From Bolinopsis microptera (lineage: Eukaryota; Ctenophora; Tentaculata; Lobata; Bolinopsidae): 64,000 nucleotides of DNA. The notes under the pieces were generated by a model. That model was given only the letters and a program-made list of their open reading frames with translations, was not told the origin of the DNA and did no database searches. Positions 10,901 to 25,900 of this stretch are shown here, piece after piece. How positions within the stretch are numbered: the first letter of the stretch is position 1; each line of letters opens with the position of its first letter. The stretch covers positions 6,590,858-6,654,857 of the forward strand of contig NC_087075.1 of the NCBI RefSeq assembly GCF_026151205.1, written 5' to 3'. Made by a program: the position numbers and the translations under genes.

Positions 10901-13900
10901 TCTCTTTAACATCGACTATTATTCATTCGTTTAGCTTGATTGAGGTGCGTTTCATTTTTGCGACTGGTAATTTTTTGTCATAAACTCGGCTTAAACGCTC
11001 AGTGTACAGGGAGGGATATGGCTATGTTTTTCCACACCAAACAGAAATCCCGTAAAAGTGCGAAGCGACAAACAAAGAACAAGCTGCCCAAATTAATGGC
11101 GATAGAAGCTCAAGTTAGAGACTTCTTCCCCTTCAAGATAAGACCAAACTCCTCAAAAACAAATACCACAAAATGTGAGGACACACAAACCACGTCAATA
11201 AATATCACAACAACAAATACTATATCTGAGAGAACACAACCAACTCCACGAATACCTTCCCAAAAAGTAACGATACAGCCAAAGCCCCAAATCATCATAA
11301 GTGAAGATCCGGAAACTTATCCGGACTTGGATAACCTAAAAACTCCTAAACATGATCTCCGGAGGAAAACTCCGGAATTCCGACGGAAGACGCCGGAGAG
11401 GCAGATGTTGTACAAACACTACGCTCCGTACTACGAGGATTACTGTAAGAGGACCCTGTCCAGGAGCCTTACTAATGTCAGGTGATCATAAGAGCATGTT
11501 GTACATACATATTACATTACACTGGATCGAGCTTACACAGTGTAATTTTATCCAGTCTGCGCCGCGCGCCTATATCATATATAAAACGTGTATAATAAAC
11601 GTACGCGGCTCAGACTGGAGGAAATTACACTGTGTAAGCTCCAGTGTAATGAATATGTATGTACTACGGCATTAGAGCATGTTGTTGTGTAATGAAGTTA
11701 TGATAACCAATATTAAAATTAGTTTAAAGATAATCTATTTAAGTAATTCTTTCACTATTATTTTGATTATGCACTACAATATGATAACTTGAAAACATAA
11801 AATATATTGAAAATCTCAACAATTACCCTTCTAATCCACAGTGATTATGTGTTTCGTTGGACGTTTGATAGTACTAGATACAGTGTCGCTACATCGGAAA
11901 CAAGATCTTCTAAGAGGTAACATTCATATTATAAAGCGTTTTGAAAACTAAGGGTCCCTTATGTTGTTTCATAAAGCTAGGTTGTTTTTCATTAATTTAA
12001 TTTTGTGTTTTGATTAATTTAAACTTCTGAGATTCCCTCTTTTTAGCGAGCTGACACACAAACCGAAGCTTGGACCGCTCCACCACTCAAAACCAGACGA
12101 CCCCACTCCTCTCAACCCCAACAAACCTCATAACCTGGAAATAGTCCCCCGGAAACTTTACCTGGCACGACCAATCAGCCTGAACTACCCTCACAACAAC
12201 ATCCCTCCGCAAGACAGCACCAACCTAGTGCCTGCTTCTGTGATGGTTCCCTCGGTAACCGCCTCCCCTCACCTACTGCTAGACCTCAACAAGTGCACCA
12301 AGTTCAGGATCACTCTTAAGGATCTGAGCAGTGCCAGTGAGCGGATCTACAGGATCCACAGTTTGAGGGCGAGTAGGAATGTACGGGAGAGTGTGTGGGT
12401 GCCCTCTAAAGCTGTTGTCAGTGAGGACAGGTGACACGTGTTATACTACCACGTGGGGGTCACGTGGGCTCGTGACGCGCATCACGTGTCCTCAAACAGG
12501 ACATGTGACATGTGTTCAGGAGTACAATTTGGAAGAGAAACTAGAATCTAAATTGGGACTCCTATCGAACCGAACTATAAAAACAGAGTACCGTCTGGCG
12601 TGACCCGGTAAAGGACCTGTGAAGTATTACTTCATCAAATTTAAATCAGCTTCATTGAATTGCTATAATGTCAAACACAAGATAATATTCTACAAGATAT
12701 AAACGGTGTACCCATGACAGTGCACTCAGCGGGAGTGTAGCCCCACGGTTCGTAGTAAGAAGGGAACACTCCCAGATGACAACCCCTCACAAACTCCGGG
12801 TAGTCTATGTTGAGGAGAGGACTTGTTGTCGAGAGGAACTCTGGGTGGTAGATTACCTGCGGATAATGTCTTGTGTGAACGTATGCGGAGAATAATTTCT
12901 TGTGTAATCGGTTATCATTGGATGGTAGAAGTATTTGGAATCGTCAATTGCAAAAGTTTTGAAAGAAACAAATTGCTCAGTCACTGAAGGACACTGTATG
13001 AGATGGTCACCTTGACTTTATCAGCGTGATGGTTGAACAGTCGAACTTTTTTAATATGGTTCATTATTTCACTGCCCCTTTCGTTGACTAAGTTATGGGT
13101 GACGATAGGTGGAAGGGAGGAAGGTTTGGAATGGTAGAGGTAGTTCTTGAGGAGCACTTCGTCATCTCGTGTCAACAGTTTCTCTGTTGGTAGCTGGCCC
13201 CTGGGTAATGAAATATCTTGTTAGCTAAATTATGAATTATATGATCAATTATAGAAATTGTTTTTAAAAAAGAGGCACCGTCGTGAGACCGGGCGAAACT
13301 GACCTGAGGACGGTCTGGAAGATTCTGTCGCCGATACTCTTCTGTATCTTTTCAACACTTTCCTTGAGCTTCTTGTGCTGAGCCTGGCCGTTCAGAGAGT
13401 CTATGTTGTAATTGTTTGTTTCCTCCGGGAATATAAGGAACGCTGAAATTGTAGTTTTGAATTTTAGCGCTTTTTGTAACAGACACTCACCAATTGCGAT
13501 ATTTGATAATTATAAGTTGCTAGTTTGAATCAAGTTCGATGCAGTGAACGTTGGAATTCAGATAATGAGAATGGAATTTTCATACGTATGCAATTTTGTG
13601 AGTTAATTCTCACACGAACAGATATTCTAAACTAATTCCGTTTCTATAATCTGCAATATTATAAAATTTGTATTACCAACGACAGTGACATCACAATTAT
13701 CCCGCTTCAAAAAGTAGTTCAGTTTTGCTAATCCTTCCAGGAACAGATCCACTCCTTTGTTAAAATACTCGTTTCTGAAAAGTCTTGAATCAGGGGGAAA
13801 TCGCACAATCTGCGCAGCACTATGCGCGCAATTTATATTATTATTCAATCATGTGGTAAAATTTGTGACGACAGTCAAAATTTGTACATATGGTTTGCTT

Positions 13901-16900
13901 CGCGCGTCACGTAACTAACATGGCCGAAATGGCCAATAACATGGTAATAACGGCGAGAAATATGATATGATGTTGTTGGAATACGTTCGTGACTTTATAG
14001 ACTGCATATTCACACTAATTCAATATTAATACACGAACAGACTAGAATGTCACGATCTTTACTTTCAGTAACCCCAATGACTAGTCCCCCGTGTCGAATC
14101 TGTCCAAGGTGCCAAGAAAATAATTCCATTTAAATATGGTGGCATCCTGAGGAATTATCACGGTGCCATCACAGTCGAGACGGAGAGAGTTTAATTCCAG
14201 GAGAGAGTTTAATTTCATCTCACACTCGGTCACATGACCACACAAAATGTGTTACGCTGGGATACCTGTTCGTCACCTTGTTATTATATTATTACAATAC
14301 TCCGTGTTTGCAATGTATGGTGAGTTAGACCGGTTAAAGTTCCTTACACTGGGATAGAGGGACATCCAGGAGGGACATACAGGATTTGTTTGAGAATAGT
14401 GTTTAATTAATCCAACCATCTGTCTAAGTATGTGACTTTTGCTCAATAATATTTACAACAATGTTGTAAATTGTTGACTTTAAGACGATTAAAGTAACCA
14501 ACACCGTGGGTACTCATTAATTGTGAGACCATTTCATTTAGAATGCCTCACCAACAATGCATAATCTCACAATACCACTCAAACAACACATTGCCCATTT
14601 CTTAAGGAGGCGCCATAACGAAGAGATTTCACCACTAACTTCAACTAAATGACATTAAAAAAGTAACATGATATCTCCTAATATACTGTATCTCTCACTA
14701 CCAGACCACAACGTACAACGGACCTACATTAAACTCGCTCACACGTGTTACACACCCTCACTGGGATAATATAATAGGATTGAACTAGCCTAAAGAATTC
14801 CAACATAAAGTAAAATAACTTGATCCCAAAAACATTAATTCTCACTCTTTCAAACACATGTTGATTTGAAGTGGCTGTCTCAAAAAATGGCACGTATTCA
14901 AACATGTTATGTGTGTGGCATGTTATTCTGTGTGTGTGGCTCACATTTCTAAGTGGACAAAGGCCCCCTATATCATTTTGAAATTGGCAGTATTTTAGGA
15001 AGCACAGCTACTTGAACAGTTAGGTATCACTGTAGTAGTAGTAGGCTGTAGGAACATCACAAATACCATCAAACAGTCATACAGAGTATCAAAATGTTTT
15101 TATCAGAATTTTCTGCTTTATAAAAACGAAGCGGGTACACATTCCATTCAGCTGGGGATATGGAAATCACGGTAGAAGTTTCATTAAGAATGGTGAGCTT
15201 GAGCTTCCCTAATCACTAAGGGAAACCGGAGAAAACTCTAGAATACTGGCACCGTGTACAATCTAGAATGTCTGCACTGCTTACAATCTAGGGAGTTCGC
15301 TGCGTTTAACCTTATATATAAGCAATGCATACAATCTTAGGAGTTCTCGAACAAATCCTGTAAATTCTTAATAAATATTGGATATTAATAAAGCTGTAAA
15401 TTCTTTAAAAATGTAATTCTAGCTGGTTGACTTGTTGCTGCATGTAATATCCAGAATAAATTTTCCTAGAGTATGTCAAAATGAGCATTGCAATTTAAAT
15501 ATTCATGAATTTCACTGCTATGCTAAAGGGGAAATATTAATTAATTCTGTTTTGATCCAAGAAATATACAAGGAATGCTAGGAATTAATGATCCAAACCC
15601 CTCCCTAACATAATATGTGTAACATTGTACATTTAACACAGTGAGTCAAGGATCATTGGCTAAGCAAATGGGGTGCATTTAAACTACACTCAGATTTTAT
15701 GTACTATTAGTATGTCTTGAAAGTTAAGTATGTAGACTGTCTGCCTTACAGACATTTGAGTAGTGATACTTAGTCTTTCGTGTCTATATATTATACACGA
15801 ATTAAGTAGAGTTGTGGTGTGCTGCGTGTTATGTAATGAGCTTCTTATTTAAATTATTTACAGTAAAAATAAAACAAACTTGATAAAAATGGCATATGAA
15901 AAGTAAAAAATATAAACAAGACACGAGCAATGAAATTAATAACCAAATTCCTTTGTTTACTTCATTTATTCCTCGCTACAAGCAGAGTAACCAGTAGCAA
16001 TCCAGTGTACATCACACATAATCTCCCCTATCTCCTCCTCACTCAACTCCTCTACTGAGTACACATTAAAAGAAGACACGGTCACGTGACTGGTAAACAA
16101 TCCCGGACAACTTCCCGTACTCTCCCCGTTCAGAGTCCGGGATGTAGTGGTGACCACTGCAGTGCTTATAAAACCACACCCGGACATGTCCACACGCTTC
16201 CCTACTCGGCCCCGGTAGAAGCTGGAGTCCCACCAGCAGTATATAGGGTGGATAGGGTCCGAGTGGAGGGATACTCCCGAGCAGATGGTGGGTTCACGGC
16301 AACCTGAACCAGGTTGGGAACCAGGTTGGGAACCAGGTTGGGAACCAGGTTGGGAACCTGTGTTGTTAGGGGTGCTGAGGATCTTGAGAGTGGTTTGTTG
16401 AGTGATTATTACCAGGGAAACTGCAACCGTTATGATGCGGAGTAAGTGGGACATGTCTGATGCTAATTGGGTTAACTGGGTTTAGAGGGAGTTTTTAAAG
16501 ATTCAGTGTAACGGAATATTCTTTAATATTAAAGAAATATTAAAGAAATAGTAATTTCTCGCAACCTCAGGTTAAAAACTTGATAACAAAGTCACTTGAA
16601 ATATGACTGGAAGCAATATTATGCTAACCTAACCATTGTACGCATGACCGCAAAATATTATTGCAAACACTAGGTCAGATAGAAATAAAAGCATCATGCT
16701 AAACAAAGATTTGGAAATATAACTTTAACAAAGGTGTTTTTTAGCTAGGTAGCAACTAGCCGTCAGACTGTTTGACGGCTAATCCCGCGAGAATTAAAAT
16801 GTGAAGTATCACACCTGAGGAGTTCTGCAAGTTTAAATTATGACTAAAATGAGACCACTTCTGTGTTATATCATAGTGGCGTGAAGTGGACCTTGAAAAA

Positions 16901-19900
16901 GGCATATTCCTGGCATTTACCCTGATCTTATGAGAATTGTGGATTACTTTGAGCAGAATTATCTAGGCCTTGCACAAATCTACGGTCCTGGAGCTTGCAC
17001 TAAGTATTAAGCATTGGAATGTCATGCTGTTATTACTTGCGTGAACTAATCCGTGAAAATGGCATATTAATATTATATATATACATATATTCATATGTAT
17101 ATGAGTCTGTTGGATCCTCAACCGACTGAGTTGGGGCCTATCTGTCTATTTTAGTTGTGAAACATGTCACGTGACATATCTGCACGAATATGTGACCTAA
17201 ATATATTTATAACAGCATAGAAGTGATGTATGTGATGTGAACGATGCTGGTTACGTATTATTATCAGTTAAAGATGCTAAAATGAGTAATCAGTAACTGT
17301 GACCAACTCATTAGTCATTATCTACTGCACAGTGTAACTCTAAGGTAAATACTAGTGTTATCAGCCCAAATATTACACAGTAGTATCACATAATGATAAT
17401 AAACTGACGGGAGATATAAAAGTAGTATCAAGCTGGGGGAAGCCAAGGGGTATTTTGGGGTATTATGGGGGATTTCCAAAACCCATTCCCCAAAATACCC
17501 CAAAATACCCCAAAATACCCCTTGGCTTCCCCCCAAGCTGTACTATAATTTTGTTAAAAATACCATATTATATATATTATGTGTGACGACAGTAGGACTC
17601 GTAAAACTCGTCTCTGGGGAGTTAGGGTGGTGAAAAGACAGGCCTGGCTGGCTTTCTGCCAACTTTCTGTCAAGTTTGTTAGGATTTGTTAATGTGTCAG
17701 ATCATTATATGGGTTTTTGTTAAATTTATATATTCATTTGTTGATTTTTGTTACTATCTTTATCTTTCGTTCTATTAATTTTGTTGACTGTTCTTATCTC
17801 CTTTTTTTGTTTCTAGTATTATAAATCGGTATTGAATACACCAGATTGGAGGCAAGTTTTGCTTTGTCGGATACGACTTGCAGAATAATAGTGACAACTT
17901 GCAGTCAGCAGTAGAAGCCAAGTCATGAATCTTAACATTTACAATTTACACAGTAAGTTGTCCTTGAGAAACACTATTAACAACACCAATTCGATATATA
18001 AACAGAGTTATTCAAGCTTACAGAAGACAGAATGAGCTATATTTAGAGTTTGAATGTGGACAATAAATGTGTAAGACAACACTGATGCGGTCAAACAATG
18101 ATCTTAAATAATATGGTCTATTGACAAAAGTTTACAGAATATAAAGTATGTTACCAGGTTACCTCCTGACTGTAGCCAGGTTACCTCCTGACTGTAACCA
18201 GGTAACCAGGTTACCTCCTAACAGTAACCAGGTTACCTCCTGACTGTAACCAGGTAGCCAGGTTACCTCCTGACAGTAACCAGGTAACCAGGTTACCTCC
18301 TGACAGTAACCATGTTACCTCCTGACTGTAACCAGGTAGCCAGGTTACCTCCTGACTGTAACCAGGTAACCAGGTTACCTCCTGACAGTAACCAGGTCAC
18401 CTCCTGACTGTAACCAGGTTACCTCCTGACTGTAACCAGGTAACCAGGAAACCAGGTAACCAGGTTACCTCCTGACAGTAACCAGGTTACCTCCTGACAG
18501 TAACCAGGTTACCTCCTGACAGTAACCAGGTTACCTCCTGACTGTAACCAGGTAACCTACTGACTGTAACCAGGTAACCAGGTAACCAGGTAACCAGGTA
18601 ACCAGGTAACCAGGTAACCAGGTAACCAGGTAACCAGGTAACCAGGTAACCAGGTTACCTCCTGACAGTAACCAGGTTACCTCCTGACAGTAACCAGGTT
18701 ACCTCCTGACAGTAACCAGGTTACCTCCTGACTGTAACCAGGTTACCTCCTGACTGTAACCAGGTTACCTCCTGACTGTAACCAGGTAACCAGGTAACCA
18801 GTTAACCAGGTAACCAGGTAACCAGGTAACCAGGTAACCAGGTAACCAGGTAACCAGGTAACCAGGTAACCAGGTAATATGCAGTGCTCATGATTCATCA
18901 CACTCGAAGGGACCGGTGGTGTAAATTGCATATTGTACACAGAGCTCGCACCCTCTGATAGTGTTGAATAGGGCGACGTGATGAATATTGATGATGGAGA
19001 ACCACAGGAGTGAGGGGACTATTTGTATTTTTAAGTGGGTAATGTGCATGATCCATACACTATGTATACTGTTCTGTTATATACAATGACATTCTGTATT
19101 CTATTCACATCAGCGATTTATATTCCTTCATACTTGGGAAGAGGAGAATACCTTGTTTCATTCAATGTTTGAACTATTCAAATTGTTTTGTTTAAAAGAA
19201 TTTATTAAGAAAGAAATATAATATTTACTATCCTGCCTGTACGTGACAATGTAACCGTTTAAAAAAAGGTGCCCATATCAGATAAAGATAATCTCTATAA
19301 TATAAGAGATAAGATATATCTGTATGTATAATCTAGAGATAAGATCTCTATAACACAAGATAAGAGTCAATTTAAAAATATCAAATGCAAAGTATGTATT
19401 TTATTTTACATTCAAACCTAACATATCATATTATAACACAAAATAGGAGCCGCTTTTTCCTTTTCCTTTCTCTGTCTGCCTCTGGGGTGTGGCACCCTCC
19501 AGGAAGAGGATGCCGGGGGAAATCTACGAGAAGATAATGGAAGTAAAGTGTAAAGTGGTAGGTGGAATGAAGGGGATCAACTAAATGCCCGAATGCCAGG
19601 AGGATGATAACCAGAGATTAGGAGCTAGAACAGCTAGAGGATAGAAACCAGGTCACTCCGGTTAGGTCCAGTTCCTCGGGTACAATAAGACGCTTAGAGC
19701 GTGTTGCCAATAGTTGCTAATAGTTGACAATAGTTGACAATAGTTGACAATAGTTGACAATAGTTGACAATAGTTGACAATAGTTGACAATAGTTGCTTA
19801 TAGTTGACAATAGTTGACAATAGTTGCCAATAGTTGACAATTGTAGTAATATGTTGGTTGTCAAAGACGTCGTTGACGGAGAGGTAATACTCCTGAAAGT

Positions 19901-22900
19901 GTTGCCCTCGCAGATGTGCAATATATAGTAGCTTATTATAAATGTTTATCATTATTATAAATGTTTATCATTATCACGAATGTTCTAGAATTTCGTAGAG
20001 TGTGCATCACAGCACTGAACAAAACCCCTGGCTTCATATCCGTTAGATTGCCCACATTATTGAAGTTTTCAGTTTCTGATATTAACTCCCAAATGTAAGA
20101 GAGAGTGTGGATATAGGAGCTGGATTTAGAAACCACATGGGTTGCATTCCTTCGTAAATACCAACGAATGAATGAATGGCAGTGATGAATTAATATCAGT
20201 AAATCGTTATTTCCATGGTGACTAATGTTTTGATTCATGATTGGAAAGTAAAACAAATATCATTTACATTATGATAAAACTCCGCAGAGGAGCAGGCCCG
20301 TAAAATAGGAAGTAAAAAGGGACCCCGAAGGATTGGTTTCACGGGTCTACAAAATTCACTGCACGGGCCTACAAACCAGAGTTTTTATGTTCATTTCGTG
20401 GAAAACAAAATTCCTCGAACTTTTCTCACATACCTTTCAAGCATTTTATCACGACGTTCAAAGCTTCCTTACAATCTCGCACATTCACAACAATCAGCCA
20501 GCTTACATTACACAGAGAAATCTAATATCTTAACTCAATAATAACATTATTTGTCCAGTGCGGTTCATTCGAGCCGGCCTCTATATCATATATATATATA
20601 TATTTACAACAGTCCTCCCGGCTGCTGCACACATAACTTACTGCAGTTACAAACTGAATATTTTGTGTTTAATTTAATTTATAGTGTGTGGGTCGTGTAA
20701 GACTTGATTCATTACAAAAGAAACGCAGAAGCGTAGTATTTAAAGTTTTGCAGCAGACAATCGTCTTGGGTCATTGTCATTTGTTATGATGGTAGACCGG
20801 GATCATTTATCAAAAATCTCAGGATTTATCACGTACTGAAGTTATAAATTAGGCATAATGATTTGAGCATACCTTCCTGTAACTAAGTATTCGACGGTAA
20901 GCGGGCTGGATCTCTAACAATATTCCACAGTAATATAACATTTAAACCGTGATGTGAAACCCCGTGGAATTATCGAATGTCGCTAGCTTCCTTGGTTTTT
21001 AAGGTGACAATAAATCACGAAATATACAAGACCCCTCAACCTTAACTAAAAACTGTTCAGCTGATTAAATGAAATATTTAATAGAATAATTAGCAGCTTA
21101 CCTTCCAGCGCTGAACAGGTAAATAGTTTTATCCAGATCAAAGTCCACGTGACCGTAGAAGTGACCTTGAACAAAGTTATTAATCTTCTCTTTTGCTATT
21201 GCGTGTAGGTTCTGGAACTCGTGTATAGCACTGAAATAAAAGTAATAAAAGTTAAAAGTTAGTATTTACTAATGAGCTAGGCCTGTTCCAGGAAGACCCA
21301 CTGTCCGTGATCCTGTTCCTTATAGTATTGAACATCCTACTTGAAGGCCTGCATGAAGATCGCCGAGATTAGCCTGAGGGCATCGTATACCATCTATTTG
21401 TCCAGAAACACTACCATATATAATATAATATGGACAGATGATTGGGAGTTAGTCAAGAGACCAGTGATAGCATAGTAGGAGCGTAGAATGTTTGGGCCCA
21501 GAAAAACATGTTTAATACCGCTATGAACCCGTTATAAGCCGGGACTACTATGAAAGTGATGATACAGTGTTGTTGAAAGACCTTCGACCAATCAAAGATG
21601 TACCTCATCACGCCAAGCAGTTATGCTTGTAGGTGAATATACACAGTCTTATAGAGTACAACAACTTTATAACACTCCAATTAATTAATAATCGTTTTAA
21701 TCACAATGAGAGCTTAACCCTTGATTTATTTGTCCGTAATATGACTTACTTATTTACTTATTTGCTGTTTTAGGCTGCGCTGCAGCAGGACCATCAAGTG
21801 AAATAACCACCCTTATGCTTTAGTTCGGACAACCATGGCTTTATAGTTACGACATATAACCGGCACTTACAGGAATCCGAAGGATCAAGTCTAACGCCAG
21901 CGACGGTTAAGGTGTAATACCACACTTTCTTCGCCCGAAGCTTCGCTGTATTGATCATGTACAGCTCAATATAGTTGATCCAGTGTATAAATTTTACATG
22001 TAGCAGAATGTAGGGCGCAATTCCGTGACTGAAATTGCAAGGTCTGAGATTTGCAGGGTCGGTTTCAAGTTTAGTAACTTTTTTAATGAGAGGTAGTTAG
22101 GTTATTTGCGATATTGAGTAAGATATTGAGTAAGATATTGGGTAAGGTACTATTGTACAGTGTTGTTCTTTCAAAATCATACACTCGCTTTTGTTAATTA
22201 CATAAGAAATCATGTTGGTTGAAATAACTGTAAGTTAATTTCTTAATTCATTTCATACTCAATATTTGCAAGGCCAAGGGTGTATTTTGTATAATATTTT
22301 GTAATATTTTGAATAATATTAGCATTGAAATCACTCCTTATCTTGCCTTTCCAAGGAATGCAATAAATATATTAAATCTAACGGATGCACTAATAACCCA
22401 ACTTATAAATTTATAAAATTACATATTTATATAACAAGATTAAATGAATAAGACCGCAGATAATATTAAAGTTAAACACTACAAATCCTTGGCATACTTT
22501 TGTTTCAGAACTTGATATTTCTCGTTCCTCCGCCGTATAAAAACATCGTAACACTACAAGATTGATGCCTAAATATCACGTTATATGTAGCAGGATCGCT
22601 GGCACAATCCTGCTCCAATACAACCAATCACGTACCTAAAGCTTAATACTATTTTTAATTCATTATAGTATTAACCAGTAAATAATCTAATATTATCAGA
22701 ATTCTCAGCATTTCTTAACATTTTTTACATTATTATGCTCGAGGAAGGAATTAGGAAGCATATTTTTTGCATGATATGTAAAATATTTATGTCCTGAGAC
22801 GAATCACGGTGGGACTTTTCCTCGCATTTGTGACAGTAATCTCAGACGTTTCAGGACTGCACTAATTGAATTAGGGTTGTGAGCCGTGCAGTAAAAACCA

Positions 22901-25900
22901 CCGTAATCAGCAGCGAACAGGAAAATGTAATATCAAATACATAAAATACCTATCACATTTATTCGTATGGTTTTCTAAAAAAGATCAAGCTAAAAATGAT
23001 AATCTTAATCCTGCGTTTGATTACTTCTACAAATCTTAAAATCAAGAAACCAGCATGAATTCTCAACTCATTTTGATTTTTCAAAATTTTGATTATTTTA
23101 AACCCATTCCTTTTTCAAGAAAGTTGCGATTTCAGATAAAAAAGCAATGTGTTAAGTGAAGGTTATATAAAGAACCGTTCAACTATCCGTTCTTGAATTT
23201 ACGGAACTTTCTCCAGAGTATTTAATTTATTTTAATTCTAATAATCACCCAGTAGCTTGTTTTAACTATGGTGCAGTATCTTAAGATAGTGAAGGATCAT
23301 GAAAGCCAAATAAGTTAGTTCAGACCAAAACAGTAAGGTAACAAAACATACCATGGGCATTGGGCATTGGGCATATAATCATATTATAAATACTGAAAAC
23401 AGTTGATCCAGACAACAATAAGGAATTTACTTACCCGTATCTGATATTTGTGGATGTAGAAATAAGAAGGTAACCATATTTGCGGATGTAAAAGTATCAA
23501 GTTAACCATATTAACGGATGTAGAATTATTGAGTTACCTAAATTTGTGTACGTTGAGACCGTTAGGAGTTATCAGGTCAGGTCTCCTCTTTAACAGATGT
23601 TCTGATTCATCTTGTGTTATTCTGAGGAATATAATTTTTAAAGTTTTGGTTTTTTTTTAAATGAATAAACGTATAAGGTTACATCATAATTTTCAATTTT
23701 CATATTCACGTAAAATTATATTGTTATGTATCATATGATTTTGTAAACATTGGCCGGTGTACCAAAAACCGGTCCCCAAACAAATATAACTTATATACGT
23801 TTTTTTTTTAACGAACAACAATCATCGTTCCTCGATCGGTCACAACCCAATAAAATTTCAGGCTCATAAGTCTCTTGACTTTATCTTGTCATTAAAAGGC
23901 TCCATTGTTTGCCCAAAATATTTGGTATATAATAGTGTTGAAAGTATTGTGTATCATTCATTATACATAAGTAAATATTTTTATTTATAAACATATGAAC
24001 ATACCAAAATACGGGTAGTCCCGAGACTGAAAGTTTAAAAATGCCATTACCTGGATACAGTAGTGAAAATATGGGCGGCATGGCAAGCTGCCATCTCCAT
24101 ACAATATCGGTGGTGAATACCCCTTCTCCTTGCTTCTCCTTCACAGTCAAACTGGAATTTGGTATGGATGTCAGACAAAAATGTGAGGAATGGACATTGT
24201 TCATTCCTCACATTGTTCATTGACAGCTTCTTGTGGATCAATGTTGAGATATTTTGTAATTAAATTAAAGCTCTCTGATTTTTTGAGAAAGTAATCATGC
24301 ACAAATAACAAACCTCAGCTTATTCATTAAGCTGTTATTAATTAATGTCATTCGCTATACATTATACATTAAGTTATACATTAAGTATTATTCTAATAAA
24401 GTACTCTTTTCTTAATCTTTACCACTAGGTTCATTCTTACTGAGCACGTATTTTTTTAATGCCAACAATTCGCTTTTAGCTAGCAGGAATTTCTAAATAA
24501 CTCCTAAAATAAGCTACACAAGTAACGCCAGGTGTGTTTACTTTCTAAGTGTTACTGATCAATAATTACATTGCAGACACCGCCATATCACACCAACACT
24601 CAACAGATCAGAGCGAGTTATCAGGAGTGGACAGGAGTGTAGGAAGACGGGGGTGTAGGAAGACGGGGGTTGTAGGAAGACGGGGGTGTAGGAAGACGGG
24701 GGTGTAGGAAGACGGGGGTTGTAGGAAGACGGGGTGTAGGAAGACGGGGAGTCTAGGAAGACGGGATTTGTAGGAAGACGGGGGTGTAGGAAGACGGGGG
24801 TGTAGGTACACGGGGGTGTAGGAACACGAGGGTGTAGGAACACGGGGGTGTAGGAACACGAGGGTGTAGGAACACGGGGGTGTAGGAACACGGGGGTGTA
24901 GGAACACGGGGGTGTAGGAACACGAGGGTGTAGGAACACGGGGGTGTAGGAACACGAGGGTGTAGGAACACGAGGGTGTAGGAACACGGGGGTGTAGGAA
25001 CACGAGGGTGTAGGAACACGGGGGTGTAGGAACACGAGGGTGTAGGAACACGAGGGTGTAGGAACACGAGGGTGCAGGAACACGGGGGCGACACCCATGG
25101 AGAGTGGGAGTGGATAAACTCATTTTCAGTGTGTACGTGACATGAACTGCTAAAGACATAGTTACACTATCTAATTAGAGTGTTATTACACTTGTACACT
25201 GGATCACTGGATGTTATAGTTCACATTACACTACTTCACTACACTACTTATATTACATTACACTAGTTTTACATCGTGCGGAAAGTTATGGAATATGGAT
25301 GTTTGGATTCAATTAATAAAACCCTTCATGCAGTCCTTCATGCTCTCTAGAAACGTTAAAACGTGTGTTTTTAACAAACCTCAAAACCGAAACATGGATA
25401 ACTATAAAATTTGGAACACCAGCATAATAAAATAAAAAATAATGTACATTATTCGCCATTTTTACAGCTAATTGAACATATAGCTAATTCATTATACAGC
25501 TAATTAATAATGCAGCTAATTAATTATACAGCTAATTTATAATGCAGCTAATTAAACATACAGCTAATTAATTATGCAGCTAATTAATTATGCATCTAAT
25601 TAAACATGCAGCTAATTAATTATACAGCTAATTAATTATGCAGCTAATCAAACATGCAGCTAATTAACATCACATTCCACCAGGATATACATACATAAGG
25701 CATGTTATTATAGAAATCCGAAGATCCAGCACACAAATAACGTCCGAGTAGAGTCGCGTGCGTCGTGAATATAGTCCCGATCTCCAGGCCTACAGGTAGT
25801 TCAATATAATAATACAATTAATATAATATTATAAATAATATAACAAAATATATAATGTAGTCCCGATCTCCAGGCCTACAGGAGTTCAATATAATAATAC

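Noticed and set aside
18150-18876. Possible CRISPR-like array
   Set aside because: Units are contiguous with no unique spacers, and the window is eukaryotic. It is an ordinary minisatellite. The same holds for the other arrays.
24559-25159. Three long Pro/Ser/Tyr-rich open frames
   Set aside because: A 16-bp tandem repeat without stops is open in all frames. No start context, splice sites or non-repeat sequence supports coding.
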